A stretch of 64,000 bases of DNA, taken from NCBI RefSeq assembly GCF_000243135.2, contig NC_019903.1:1650001-1714000 (forward strand). Direction: 5' to 3'. Positions 16,723 to 25,884 of the stretch are shown one piece after another. Numbering within the stretch: the stretch's first letter is position 1; each line of letters begins with the position of its first letter. The notes under the pieces were generated by a model that saw only the letters and a list, made by a program, of their open reading frames with translations, did not search any database and was not told where the DNA came from. The translations under genes and the position numbers were made by a program. Origin of the DNA: Desulfitobacterium dichloroeliminans LMG P-21439. Lineage in GTDB: Bacteria; Bacillota; Desulfitobacteriia; Desulfitobacteriales; Desulfitobacteriaceae.

Positions 16723-19125
16723 CTAATTTGAGGAGGTACTATCCCAAGAATCGTCGATCTGTCCTTGGGTCAAATCAAAAAGTTCCCTCAACTCCTGCTC
16801 AGTTAACTTCGATAACATGGTCTCACCAGGTTGGATAACGGCATCGATAAGTTTTTTCTTTTTGGCTTGCATGGCATTGACCTTTTCTTCAATGGTCCCT
16901 TGGGTAAGAAGCTTAATCACTTGGACAGAACTGTTCTGGCCGATGCGATGAGCTCGGTCTGTAGCTTGATCCTCAACAGCCGGATTCCACCAAGGGTCAA
17001 AATGAATCACCGTATCGGCACCGATCAGGTTTAGACCTGTCCCTCCGGCTTTTAAAGAAATTAGAAAGACTTGGCCTTGGCCATTATTGAAGGAAGCTGC
17101 CATTTGGGAGCGAGCGAAGGCTTCTGTGGAACCCTTGAGGTAAAAGTACTCTATGTTTTCAGAGCTTAAATAGTCACGAATAATATCTAGCATGGTAGTG
17201 AACTGCGAAAAGACCAGAACTCGGTGGCCACTGCTTAAGGTATCGGCAAGAATCTCCTGGAAGAGGAGCATTTTTCCGCTTCCGCCGCTATAGTTGTCGA
17301 TAAACATAGCTGGGTGGGAACAGATCTGGCGAAGTCGAGTCAGCGCAGCCAAAATCTTAATCTGGCTCTTCGCAAATCCGGAGGTAGCGAGATCTTGGGC
17401 GATCTGACGTTTGGTTTGCTGTAGGTAGGCAAGATAGATTTTCCGCTGCTCGTCGGTTAAGGACGCTTTGATTTCTGTCTCAATTTTGGGTGGAAGTTCT
17501 TTTAAGACATCCTTTTTAAGTCTGCGCAAAATAAAGGGCCTAATGTGCCGACTCAATTCATATAGAGCCTGAGGGTCTTCCCCTTTAATAATGGGCAGGG
17601 TATATTTGCGCTGAAACTCTTGGCTGGAGAGCAAATAGCCAGGCATAATAAAGTTAAATAAGGACCAAAGCTCCGCAAGTGAATTTTCAATGGGTGTTCC
17701 GGTTAAGGCAAAGTAGCTCTTGGCTTTAATTCTTTGGACAGACTTTGCATTAAGGGTCTGAGGATTCTTGATGTTTTGGGCTTCATCGAGGAAGCAATAA
17801 GAGAAATTAAATTCGGAAAAAAACTCGATATCTCGTCTTAATAAAGCATATGAGGTAATTACCAAATCCGCTTGGTCTATGGTCTTTAACTGTTCCTGAC
17901 GTTCTTGCGGTGTACCATCGAGGACCAGTATTTTCAAGTCGGGAGTAAATTTCTCTGCTTCCGCCTGCCAGTTATAGGTCAGAGAGGTTGGGGCGATGAC
18001 AAGAGCGGGAGAGACAGTTGCATTATCTTTAATAGAAGTAGCATTGGCAGAGGTCTTTTCCTTCTCTGCTAAGATAAAGGCGAGAACCTGTAAGGTCTTG
18101 CCTAGCCCCATATCATCCGCTAGGATACCGCCGAGGCCATAAGAAGTCAGGGTCTTAAGCCAGCGGAACCCCGTCTTCTGATAGTCCCGTAGCACATCTT
18201 TAAGTGAGGTAGGGGGTTCATATTCTCCGTCCTGTGGCTCGAGGATGCTTTGGACGAGCTGCTTAAAGGCTCTATTGCGTTGAATCCCAGGTAAGTTAGC
18301 TTGACGAAGAAAACTATCGATATACATGGCTCTGAATTTAGGTAACTGGAGGGTCTCACCATTGAGATCGCCTTCCTTGAGGTTTAGATAATCGAGAAGC
18401 TGGGCCATAGATTCTAGCTCAGGTTGCTTCAGATCGAGAAAGGATCCGTCCCGCAGGCGGTAGTATTTTCTCTTCAAATGCAAGGACTGAAAGATCTGAG
18501 CCAGTTCACCCTGATCAATATCGCTATATTGAAAGGATATTTCTAGTAGATCTAAGGATTCATCTAAACGTACCCGGCCTGAAAAGCTGGTGGAGGTTCT
18601 AATTCTGAGCTTGAAGTCGTCAGAATAGAAGGCCTCAACCAGTTCTTGTAATTGAGGTAGCCACTCCACGATAAAGGCGAAGATCTTCTCATCATCTTCC
18701 AAACTGATGGTGCCTTGGGAAACGGTGAATTCAGCATGCTCAAAGATCCCTAAGATTTTTCTTTCTTGCTCAATGTCGCGGATGAGAATTTGCGAATGGG
18801 CTGTGTCGGCCTGTTTTGATTTTTTTTGCGAAGCAAAGGGATTGACCATATGTTCTCCGTAATGGAATTCCAGACGAGCGCGGATACCGTTTTCGCCAAT
18901 CCTATCGAAGAAAATCTGAGGATGAAGCTTTTCCCGTACAAACTGCTCTGCGAGCTCAGGTTCGATAGAAACCGATCCTAGTTTTTCCATGAGAGGGATG
19001 GCTTCCGAAGCAAAGTGATCTTTCTGATTCGCGGGAAAGGTGAGGATTTGGTGGGATTTACCTGACAGGGTTTTAATCAGGTTAGGGAGGAACGCCTTCT
19101 GTTCCGGAGATACCTGGTAAATCAT
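16723..19125 (-). CDS. SNF2-family helicase part of a split SWIM-SNF2 gene
   Basis: 800 aa open frame with an uncharacterised N-terminal region (about 1-300) and the two SNF2 ATPase lobes: Walker A ADDMGLGKTLQVLAF, Walker B-type DEAQNIKNP, TGTPIEN, then lobe 2 with LVFSQFTTMLD, SLKAGGTGLNL and DRAHRIGQ. ATP-driven DNA translocase; the bacterial members are of uncertain role. There is no Shine-Dalgarno before Met 19125, and the same frame continues upstream through two TAA codons into the SWIM gene. The usual family architecture is a single protein of about 1,100 aa, so this is most likely the 3' part of a disrupted gene, or one restored by readthrough. Confidence 0.85.
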   Translation of the reverse strand: MIYQVSPEQKAFLPNLIKTLSGKSHQILTFPANQKDHFASEAIPLMEKLGSVSIEPELAEQFVREKLHPQIFFDRIGENGIRARLEFHYGEHMVNPFASQKKSKQADTAHSQILIRDIEQERKILGIFEHAEFTVSQGTISLEDDEKIFAFIVEWLPQLQELVEAFYSDDFKLRIRTSTSFSGRVRLDESLDLLEISFQYSDIDQGELAQIFQSLHLKRKYYRLRDGSFLDLKQPELESMAQLLDYLNLKEGDLNGETLQLPKFRAMYIDSFLRQANLPGIQRNRAFKQLVQSILEPQDGEYEPPTSLKDVLRDYQKTGFRWLKTLTSYGLGGILADDMGLGKTLQVLAFILAEKEKTSANATSIKDNATVSPALVIAPTSLTYNWQAEAEKFTPDLKILVLDGTPQERQEQLKTIDQADLVITSYALLRRDIEFFSEFNFSYCFLDEAQNIKNPQTLNAKSVQRIKAKSYFALTGTPIENSLAELWSLFNFIMPGYLLSSQEFQRKYTLPIIKGEDPQALYELSRHIRPFILRRLKKDVLKELPPKIETEIKASLTDEQRKIYLAYLQQTKRQIAQDLATSGFAKSQIKILAALTRLRQICSHPAMFIDNYSGGSGKMLLFQEILADTLSSGHRVLVFSQFTTMLDIIRDYLSSENIEYFYLKGSTEAFARSQMAASFNNGQGQVFLISLKAGGTGLNLIGADTVIHFDPWWNPAVEDQATDRAHRIGQNSSVQVIKLLTQGTIEEKVNAMQAKKKKLIDAVIQPGETMLSKLTEQELRELFDLTQGQIDDSWDSTSSN

Positions 19126-19239
19126 CTGATCATAAATATAATAACGTCCATCATTTGTAAGTTACAGAGGGAGTTTACTTTTTAAAGCCAGAGCAAGATC
19201 GTCCTCTTTTGACAAGACAGCAAAATCCAAGGGGATGTC
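19126..19239 (-). other. in-frame coding segment between the SWIM and SNF2 frames
   Basis: In the frame shared by both neighbours this segment reads, after TAA (19240-19242), DIPLDFAVLSKEDDLALALK SKLPL in two stretches, then TAA (19162-19164), then LTNDGRYYIYDQ leading straight into the SNF2 start. It looks like normal protein sequence, so only the two stop codons separate the parts. Confidence 0.75.
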
Positions 19240-20061
19240 TTAGCGGACGATATAGCCAGAATGGGGATGGCAATTAATATTTTCGTGGGAAGATGTCAGT
19301 GTTAAGGTAAAAGCCCTATCACCCAAGGCATCAAGAAATACACCTAAGTAATACTTGCTTAAGATAAAAGGTTTTTGGCTGAAGGGGGAGGTATAAGATG
19401 AAGGGTAAATACTGCGAAGATCATTGACCGCCTCATATTGCTTGAGCATTTCCTGAAGCATATCGATAATTTGTTGATCTTCTTCACTAAAAAAGTGCTG
19501 ATGAGGATCATAAGTAAATTTCATTCCGAATTCCAGTGGGCGACGGTCGTGGATTGCCGATAAGAATTCTGTTAAATTCTTAACCACATAAAGACGCTTT
19601 AGCCCTACTTTCAGTTGTAGATAACCATAAATCTGGCGATTACAAACGATTTCCACTTCGAGCTCAAGGTTTAATTGATCTTGAGTACTTTTTTGCTCTG
19701 GTTTCGCAAATAAGGCGACAAAATCAGATACTGACTGACGCAAACCAGCATCTTCTAATGGCGAAGCAATCTGCTTCTGAACCGCTTTAAGGGTAGCAAT
19801 TACATGCTTACAAGCACCGGAGTATTCATCAAATGCCGGGCAAGTACAATTATAAGAATAGACGGAACCGTTGTTGCGCATCTTGATATAAACATCATAA
19901 AGCCAATTGCCAGTGACGACGGCTGAAATCAATTGCTTTTCAGGATTCAGGGATAAATGACTTACCCTGTCATCAAGTGCGTAGGCTACGCCATGATCAT
20001 AGACCCTTCTATTAGAAGCAAGAGTGCGAATTTCTTGCTCAGTGATATGAATAAATGACAT
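19240..20061 (-). CDS. SWIM zinc-finger part of a split SWIM-SNF2 gene
   Basis: 273 aa from ATG 20061, with TTGGAGGAATC upstream; a 9-residue longer form from 20088 has no RBS. The SWIM zinc finger is YNCTCPAFDEYSGACKHVIA (CxC...CxH), near residues 70-90. Such domains bind nucleic acid or protein and are found at the N-terminus of bacterial SNF2 proteins. The frame ends at TAA 19240-19242 after HSGYIVR, but the downstream codons continue in the same frame to the SNF2 part. Combined length with stops ignored is 1,112 codons. Confidence 0.8.
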   Translation of the reverse strand: MSFIHITEQEIRTLASNRRVYDHGVAYALDDRVSHLSLNPEKQLISAVVTGNWLYDVYIKMRNNGSVYSYNCTCPAFDEYSGACKHVIATLKAVQKQIASPLEDAGLRQSVSDFVALFAKPEQKSTQDQLNLELEVEIVCNRQIYGYLQLKVGLKRLYVVKNLTEFLSAIHDRRPLEFGMKFTYDPHQHFFSEEDQQIIDMLQEMLKQYEAVNDLRSIYPSSYTSPFSQKPFILSKYYLGVFLDALGDRAFTLTLTSSHENINCHPHSGYIVR

Positions 20062-20299
20062 TGAACAGATTCCTCCAAAAACGAACAAAGTGCTACTAGC
20101 ATAGCATACTCCAGCATTCTTCCTCGAGTCAATTCAATCTATCCTCCTGAGCGCCAAAAGTCAATAAAGTCTGCGAATTTTTGGTTGAGCCATTGAATAA
20201 TTTACCTTCACCTTATAAAAAAGATTTTTGGATGAACCTAGGAAAATCCCTAGTAAATCATAGAGGTATTATGGTAAAATGTATAAAACATTCACTAGA

Positions 20300-20542
20300 C
20301 CTTAGAGGCTTAGTTGTGTATTGAATATATCGCCGAGGAACGATCTAGTAAGTAACTCGTTCTATAAGAGAGGGAAGGGTTGGTGCAACTTCCTGAAGAT
20401 GAGTGACTGAACCCAATCGTGAGGCTTTGATGATGAATCAAACGGTTCCTGCCGTTATCGGGCTTAAGTGGCGTATTGCAATTAAGGTGGTACCGCGGAA
20501 GGCTTCTTTCGTCCTTGTTTAAGGAATGTAAGGGCCTTTTTT
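20300..20542 (+). promoter_or_regulatory. proline T-box riboswitch
   Basis: Leader of proCBA. The T-box sequence AAGGTGGTACCGCGG is at 20484-20498; GGTTGGTGCAA (about 20378-20388) is the conserved Stem I loop element. In GACTGAACCCAATCG the probable specifier is CCC (20412-20414) followed by A, a proline codon, consistent with the genes it controls. Uncharged tRNA-Pro pairing with UGGU should form the antiterminator. A terminator follows at 20499-20542. A weak -10 (TAAAAT, 20275-20280) lies just upstream. The remaining part of the gap from 20062 shows nothing else. Confidence 0.9.
20499..20542 (+). terminator. T-box terminator
   Basis: AAGGCTTC...GTCCTT and AAGGAATG...GGGCCTT form an imperfect stem followed by TTTTTT at 20537-20542; it is mutually exclusive with the T-box antiterminator. 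Confidence 0.75.
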
Positions 20543-20659
20543 GCATATCATCCATTTATCCGATGACTACCAGCCGTAAGACGGCAAACTCCACCTGAAG
20601 CTAAGAATCACTTAATGGGTTTTTAATAATACTTAATCAAGAGAGAAGAGGAAGCTATC

Positions 20660-21463
20660 ATGCAAAAGATTGGTTTTATCGGGGCAGGAAATATGGCTGA
20701 AGCCATTATTAAGGGACTAGCCACTACAGGTCGATATGAGATTCGAGTGACCAATCGTTCCAATCAGGTTAAGTTAGAGAAGATGAGGGAACAGTATGGG
20801 GTAATCCCGGCTTCCTTTACGGAAACGATTAAGGATTCCGAAATTATCCTATTAGCGGTGAAGCCTAAGGATGTTAATGAGGTTATGTCAAAAATCAGCG
20901 AGGTCATATCGGATAATCAGTTGTTTATTAGTGTGGCGGCAGGAATTCCTTTGGCATTACTGGAAAGACATTTGCCCCGGAATCCCCTTGTTAGAGCTAT
21001 GCCCAATACCTCTAGTGCAGTTATGCATTCCATGACGGGGTTAGTAAAGGGGCAAGGGGTCGGTGAAAAAGATACAAAAGATGCGGAAAATATATTTGGA
21101 GCGGTAGGGAGGTTTGTCTGGGTTGCCGAGGAACAGATGAATCCACTGATTGCTATGAGCGGAAGCGGGCCGGCCTATTTTTATCTCTTTACAGAGGCTT
21201 TGGTTAAAGCTGGGGTGGAGATGGGCGTTAGTCTGGAGGTAGCAGAGATACTTGCCAAAGAAACCATCATAGGGGCTGCGAAAATGTTGGACACGAGCGA
21301 CAAATCACCGAGCGAGCTGCGAGTGGCGGTTACTTCTCCCAAAGGAACAACCCAGGAAGCCTTGAACGTGTTTTGGGAAAACGGGTTGGAGGAGTTGGTG
21401 GCGCGGGCAGCCAAAGCGTGCAAAGCACGTGCTGAAGAGATGGAAAGGGTGTATCTAGAGTGA
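20660..21463 (+). CDS. proC: pyrroline-5-carboxylate reductase
   Basis: NAD(P)H-dependent last step of proline synthesis. 267 aa. IGFIGAGNMAEAIIKGL (4-20) is the Rossmann motif; the C-terminal signature SGSGPAYFYLFTEAL and LRVAVTSPKGTTQEALNVF are intact. The start follows AGAAGAGGAAGC. Its TGA overlaps the GTG start of proB by 4 bases, so translation is coupled. Confidence 0.96.
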   Translation: MQKIGFIGAGNMAEAIIKGLATTGRYEIRVTNRSNQVKLEKMREQYGVIPASFTETIKDSEIILLAVKPKDVNEVMSKISEVISDNQLFISVAAGIPLALLERHLPRNPLVRAMPNTSSAVMHSMTGLVKGQGVGEKDTKDAENIFGAVGRFVWVAEEQMNPLIAMSGSGPAYFYLFTEALVKAGVEMGVSLEVAEILAKETIIGAAKMLDTSDKSPSELRVAVTSPKGTTQEALNVFWENGLEELVARAAKACKARAEEMERVYLE

Positions 21464-22572
21464 GTGATTTTCGGCGGATTGTCATAAAAATTGGAAGTAG
21501 TAGCTTAAACCACCCTGAAGGTGGCCTTGATGATCAAGCAATTGATAGAATTGCTCAATTGGTTGCTGAGATTCGTAAGTTCGGAGTGGAATGCGTCCTA
21601 GTCAGCTCGGGTGCAGTGGCTGCCGGTGTCGGGAAACTGAATTTAAAGTCTAGACCTAAGAACGTAGCAGGTAAACAGGCTGTGGCTGCTGTTGGTCAAG
21701 GGGTTCTCATCGAGAAATACGCTCTTGCTCTAGAAGCCCATGGTCTAGTCTGTGCTCAGGTTTTACTTTCACGAATCGACCTGGCTGAAGCTTCACGCTA
21801 TCGGAATGCACAGAATACCTTGGAACAATTGCTCCGCTTTCACGTCGTTCCGATTATCAATGAAAATGATACGGTTGCTGTTGAGGAACTTTGTTTTGGG
21901 GATAATGACCGCCTTTCGGCACTTGTGGCAGGGCTGGTTCACGGAGATTTGCTGGTAATACTCACGGATGTGGAGGGTCTTTATTCTGCCAACCCTAAAC
22001 TGGATCCTGAGGCCAAGCTCATTACGGAAGTTAAAGATCTTTCCGAAGTTGTGGGGGTGGCTGGTGGACCGGGTAGCTCCTTAGGAACCGGTGGAATGCT
22101 TACGAAGATTAAAGCTGCGGAGATCGCTACCCGTTTTGGTATCGGTATGTTCCTTCTTCACTCCAGACATATGGAGGATATTACTAAGCTTATTCAGGGA
22201 GAACGTCCCCTTGGTACTTATTTTCTACCAGCTGAGCATCGCATTATGGGAAGAAAACGTTGGATTGCCTATGGAGGGCTTTCAGAAGGAAGCATTTTTA
22301 TTGACCAAGGGGCAGTCAATGCTTTGCTTACAGGAAAGAGTTTACTAGCTTCCGGTATCACGGGACTAGAAGGAACCTGGGAGCGCAAGGAGCTAGTTCG
22401 TATCAATAGTCCAGAGGGGATTGAAGTCGCCCGAGGACTCGTGGAGCTAAACAGTGATGAACTAGAAAAAGTACGGGGGAAACATTCAGATGTGATGTTA
22501 GACTTAATCCCGAATTTGGAGGGTAAAGAGGTCGTGCATCGTGACAATATGACGATGATGCTGGAATGTTAG
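21460..22572 (+). CDS. proB: glutamate 5-kinase with PUA domain
   Basis: ATP-dependent phosphorylation of glutamate, first step of proline synthesis and the usual feedback point. 370 aa: amino-acid kinase domain (IVIKIGSSSL, SSGAVAAG, NENDTVAVEELCFGDND, SLGTGGMLTKIKAA) plus C-terminal PUA domain (about 275-360). It starts with GTG inside the end of proC (GTGA overlap). Confidence 0.95.
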   Translation: MSDFRRIVIKIGSSSLNHPEGGLDDQAIDRIAQLVAEIRKFGVECVLVSSGAVAAGVGKLNLKSRPKNVAGKQAVAAVGQGVLIEKYALALEAHGLVCAQVLLSRIDLAEASRYRNAQNTLEQLLRFHVVPIINENDTVAVEELCFGDNDRLSALVAGLVHGDLLVILTDVEGLYSANPKLDPEAKLITEVKDLSEVVGVAGGPGSSLGTGGMLTKIKAAEIATRFGIGMFLLHSRHMEDITKLIQGERPLGTYFLPAEHRIMGRKRWIAYGGLSEGSIFIDQGAVNALLTGKSLLASGITGLEGTWERKELVRINSPEGIEVARGLVELNSDELEKVRGKHSDVMLDLIPNLEGKEVVHRDNMTMMLEC

Positions 22573-22590
22573 AAAGGAGAGATTATTAGG

Positions 22591-23844
22591 ATGGATTTTT
22601 CACCGGAACTAATAGCTATAGGCCAAAAAGCTAAGGATGCTGCCCGTAAATTGGCTTACTCAAGCACAGCGAATAAGAATAAAGCTCTTTTGGCCATGGC
22701 CGATGCGCTTCTTGCCCATGAGCAGGAGATCCTAGTCGCTAATCAAAAGGATGTAGAGGCTGCTATTCAAAAAGGAATTAAAAAATCCTTGGTTAATCGC
22801 CTGACCTTGACTTCAGAAGGCATTCATCAGATGAGTGATTCCTTAAGGGAAGTCGTAAATTTAGCCGATCCGGTGGGAGAAGGGGAGTTTTGGACTCGTC
22901 CCAATGGACTGCGCATTCAGCGTACCCGTGTTCCCTTAGGAGTCGTAGCCATGGTCTATGAAGCTCGTCCCAACGTGACCGTGGACGCAGCAGCCCTCTG
23001 TCTTAAATCCGGAAATGCCGTGATTTTGCGGGGAGGCTCAGAAGCAATAGAAAGTAATAAAGTCTTAAGCAGGGTGATCTCGGAAGCTTCTGAAAGGCAA
23101 GGAATGCCAACAGCCTCTATTCAACTACTTGAAAATACCGACCGGCAATGGGTCCAACAATTGATGAAGATGAATGGTTATGTAGATGTCATTATTCCTC
23201 GTGGGGGAGCAGGACTCATTCAAACGGTTGTCAAGGAATCCACAGTCCCAGTTATCGAGACAGGTACCGGGGTCTGCCATGCTTTCGTGGATCAGGAGGG
23301 GAATTTTGACAAAGGTGTCAGCATCGTTTTTAACTCGAAAACCCATAGACCGGGAGTGTGCAACGCCTTAGAAACTGTGCTTATTCATGAAGCGGTTGCT
23401 TCCGAATTCTTGCCCTTGCTGGGAGAAAAGCTCTGGGATTACGGGGTGGAAATTCGCGGATGTGAAAAAACCTGCGCCATTTTGCCCTATGCATCTAAAG
23501 CTAGGTCAGAGGATTGGGGAACTGAGTATCTGGATCTCATCATCAGCGCCAAAGTTGTGAAGGATGTGGATGAGGCCATGGATCATATCTACCAGTACGG
23601 AACTAAGCATTCGGAGACGATTATTACTGAGAATTACACGACAGCTCAACGCTTCTTAAATGAAGTAGACGCAGCGGCTGTTTATGTCAATGCTTCCACA
23701 CGCTTCACAGATGGAGGTCGATTCGGCTTCGGTGCAGAGATCGGTATCAGCACCCAAAAGCTTCACGCTCGTGGACCTATGGGACTAAGAGAGCTTACAA
23801 CTATGAAGTATATGATTTATGGAGAAGATCATATTGTAACCTGA
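22591..23844 (+). CDS. proA: glutamate-5-semialdehyde dehydrogenase
   Basis: NADPH-dependent reduction of glutamyl-5-phosphate. 417 aa, usual length. VPLGVVAMVYEARPNVTVDA and GNAVILRGGSEA bind cofactor; the catalytic Cys lies in HRPGVCNALETVLIH. AAAGGAG precedes ATG 22591, 18 bp after proB. It is the last gene of the T-box-controlled operon. Confidence 0.96.
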   Translation: MDFSPELIAIGQKAKDAARKLAYSSTANKNKALLAMADALLAHEQEILVANQKDVEAAIQKGIKKSLVNRLTLTSEGIHQMSDSLREVVNLADPVGEGEFWTRPNGLRIQRTRVPLGVVAMVYEARPNVTVDAAALCLKSGNAVILRGGSEAIESNKVLSRVISEASERQGMPTASIQLLENTDRQWVQQLMKMNGYVDVIIPRGGAGLIQTVVKESTVPVIETGTGVCHAFVDQEGNFDKGVSIVFNSKTHRPGVCNALETVLIHEAVASEFLPLLGEKLWDYGVEIRGCEKTCAILPYASKARSEDWGTEYLDLIISAKVVKDVDEAMDHIYQYGTKHSETIITENYTTAQRFLNEVDAAAVYVNASTRFTDGGRFGFGAEIGISTQKLHARGPMGLRELTTMKYMIYGEDHIVT

Positions 23845-23988
23845 TATGAATAGCATGGGATTTGAAATACAATTATAAATAAGCGAATATTTCCATGGTT
23901 CCAATTGCCATTATAATTAGATTCCGACTCAAGCATACTAAATTCAAGTTCGATGTATAGCTTGTCGTTGTACGAGGAGGAATAAATA

Positions 23989-24126
23989 ATGGATAAGAGA
24001 ATACTGGAAAGCGTCAAGGAATTTTATCGAAACGTTAAAAATCAAGAATTTGCCTCGGACCTGTTTTCCTACCAAGGTAACTCAGACGATGATCAAGAGC
24101 GCAAGCCTAATTATTATGAAATCTAA
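23989..24126 (+). CDS. 45-aa acidic/aromatic small protein
   Basis: ATG 23989 eight bases after GAGGAGG (23974-23980). The product starts MDKRILESVKEFYRNVKNQE and ends KPNYYEI. A GC-rich terminator hairpin originally followed the stop, now split by the IS3-family element. A strong RBS plus dedicated terminator supports a real gene. Family unknown. Confidence 0.55.
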   Translation: MDKRILESVKEFYRNVKNQEFASDLFSYQGNSDDDQERKPNYYEI

Positions 24127-24128
24127 GG

Positions 24129-24147
24129 CAAAGACCTCCTCAAACTC
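24129..24147 (+). terminator. left half of a terminator split by an IS
   Basis: CAAAGACCTCCTCAAACTC immediately precedes the IS left end at 24148. Joined to GAGGAGGTCTTTT at 25869, it makes a 12-bp perfect stem with a T-run. CTC (24145-24147) is the left target-site copy. Confidence 0.75.
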
Positions 24148-24193
24148 TGAACTGCTCCCCGTCAAGTAGACAGGTAAAAAAGAAAAATTGTGG

Positions 24194-24227
24194 AACTGGA
24201 CTCCTAATAATGGGGGTCCAGTTTTTT
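24194..24227 (+). terminator. IS-borne terminator facing inward from the left end
   Basis: AACTGGAC (24194-24201) pairs with GTCCAGTT (24216-24223) and runs into TTTTTT. It would stop transcripts entering the IS from the 45-aa gene, antisense to the transposase. Confidence 0.7.
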
Positions 24228-25127
24228 ATGACGCTTTCTCAAGTAATTGGCGATATGTCATCGGAGGCATTTTGTTAAGCCTCTTTTGTCGGCGTTCGTA
24301 GTTATAGAAGTATATGTATCTCTCAATAGCTGCTACCAGGCTGTCGTAATCTTTAAATTTTCTAAGGTAGTACATTTCGCATTTAAGAATGCCCCAAAAG
24401 CTTCCATAGGGCCGTTATCGATGCAGCGACCGACCCGCGACATACTTTGTGTCATTTCTGCTTTGTCCAATCTGGTCTTAAATTGCTTATTTGTGTATTG
24501 ATAGCCTCTATCACTATGAAACAGTGGGTGTGCATCAGGGTATTTGGAAACTGCCAAATCAAAAGTGTCAAATACAAGCGGATTATTGTTGTTGCGGCTG
24601 AGGGCGAAAGAGACAATACTTTTATCCTTGAGATCGAGGATTGCGCTCAAATAGAGCTTTGAATTATCTCCATACTTGAACTCTGTGACATCAGTAAGCC
24701 ACTTCTCGTTAAGATTCTCAGCCGTGAAATCACGGTTTAAAATGTTCTCCGCTGTAATTTCCGGGGTAGACCGCTGGTATTGCGGACGCTTTCTGCGAAT
24801 AACGGCTCTTAAGCCCACCAGATGGGTAAGCCGGTATATTCGTTTGTAATTGTAACCAGTTTTGTATCTTTCGTTTAGTTCGTCTGTCAATCGCCTATAT
24901 CCATATATCCCATTAAATTCAGCGTAGAGATAACCGAGCTTGTGAACAATATCTTCGTTTTCATGTTCGTGGGTACTCTTGTCGCGGTGTAGCCACTTGT
25001 AATAGGATGACCTGTTTAGCTTTAATATTCTACAGATGTTCTTTACTGGGTATCCTTCATTTTCATGGAGCTCCTTAACAGCTATATAAAGCCTTTCTTG
25101 ACGGACGCCGCTTAGCCCCGCCTCCTT
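24226..25127 (-). pseudogene. IS3 transposase OrfB with a frameshift
   Basis: DDE integrase. The open frame begins near 25127, in the -1 frame relative to the orfA end, and reads through LSGVRQERLYIAVKELHENE (HTH_21), WLTDVTEFKYGD (first Asp), FHSDRGYQYT (second Asp), then DNGPMEAF. There the frame breaks. In the next frame FWGILKCEMYYLRKF continues to PPMTYRQLLEKAS and a stop at 24226. The expected TTTTTGGGG run has only four T (24396-24399 on the + strand shows AAAA), so one T appears deleted just before the third acidic residue region. Confidence 0.85.
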
Positions 25128-25795
25128 TCAATTTCTTGAACTTTTTTTAACACAGAAATCTCCATTTCTTTTTGTTTGTTCTCGGCTTTTAGTATTTTAT
25201 TCTCTGCTCGAAGGCGCTCGACTTCAGTCATCTCATCTAACAGCTTACGTTTCCCGCGCTTGTCTATGAGTCCGTCTATGCCTTTTAACTCATATTTGCG
25301 TACCCAACTAAATAGCTGTTGGTAGGATACGCCATACTTCTCGATTGTTGCACTATAATCCTTACCTTTGGCTATGCAGTAACTGACAATTTCAATCCGT
25401 TCGTCTAATGTGGTTGTCCGTCCTCTGGTCATATAGATTCCTCTCCTTTGGGCCCCGGTCGCCCGAAGTTCCTTATGACCATTATACAACGCTACCCAAT
25501 CTAAGAGTTGCGTCTTACTGCGGATGTTATATATCTTACATATCTCCATAAAGCTTCCTTCGCCTCGAAGGTACGCCTCTACTGCTGCGGTTTTTAGTTC
25601 CTCGCTGTATTTACTATTCTTATTTAAAACTGCTAGCCCTGATGCACCCATAGCCTCGTAATTCGCAATCCATTGCTGAAAGCTGGTTCTATCTACTCCG
25701 TATTCATGCGCTATACTGTCTTGGCTTCCTTCTCCGCGCTTGTATCTTTCTACTGCTTCCAATTTCTTTTCATAACAGATGCCTCTTCTTCCCAT
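25112..25795 (-). CDS. IS3 transposase OrfA
   Basis: 227 aa with three tandem helix-turn-helix-like blocks (around 1-45, 60-100 and 130-175: SIAHEYGVDRTSFQQWI, EICKIYNIRSKTQLLDWV, TIEKYGVSYQQLFSWVRKY). A C-terminal coiled coil follows (about 188-225, EVERLRAENKILKAENKQ). OrfA binds the IS ends and is fused to OrfB by -1 frameshifting near its end (GAAAGGAGG). It is intact. Confidence 0.88.
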   Translation of the reverse strand: MGRRGICYEKKLEAVERYKRGEGSQDSIAHEYGVDRTSFQQWIANYEAMGASGLAVLNKNSKYSEELKTAAVEAYLRGEGSFMEICKIYNIRSKTQLLDWVALYNGHKELRATGAQRRGIYMTRGRTTTLDERIEIVSYCIAKGKDYSATIEKYGVSYQQLFSWVRKYELKGIDGLIDKRGKRKLLDEMTEVERLRAENKILKAENKQKEMEISVLKKVQEIERRRG

Positions 25796-25865
25796 AAAAA
25801 AACTCCCCTTCGTGTAGTCCTGAATTTTTGTTATTTCAGGTGTCTACCCAAAAGGGAGCATATCA

Positions 25866-25884
25866 CTCGAGGAGGTCTTTTGCT
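25866..25884 (+). terminator. right half of the IS-split terminator
   Basis: CTC target copy followed by GAGGAGGTCTTTTGC, the complement of the left half at 24129-24140. Confidence 0.75.

Larger units (their letters stand above)
24148..25865 (-). mobile_element. IS3-family insertion sequence (IS150-like), 1718 bp
   Basis: Ends are TGAACTGCTCCC at the left and GGGAGCATATCA at the right, imperfect terminal inverted repeats sharing TGCTCCC and GTAGACA. They are flanked by a 3-bp direct repeat CTC (24145-24147 and 25866-25868). orfA and orfB lie on the minus strand with the usual -1 relationship. orfB carries a one-base deletion, so the copy is probably unable to transpose on its own. Confidence 0.9.

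Noticed and set aside
16723-20061. Pyrrolysine-type recoding as an explanation for the split SWIM-SNF2 gene
   Set aside because: Both stops are TAA, whereas pyrrolysine uses TAG. General readthrough or plain mutation remains.
20310-20555. 81-aa minus-strand ORF upstream of proC
   Set aside because: It lies exactly over the T-box RNA, which explains the sequence constraint.
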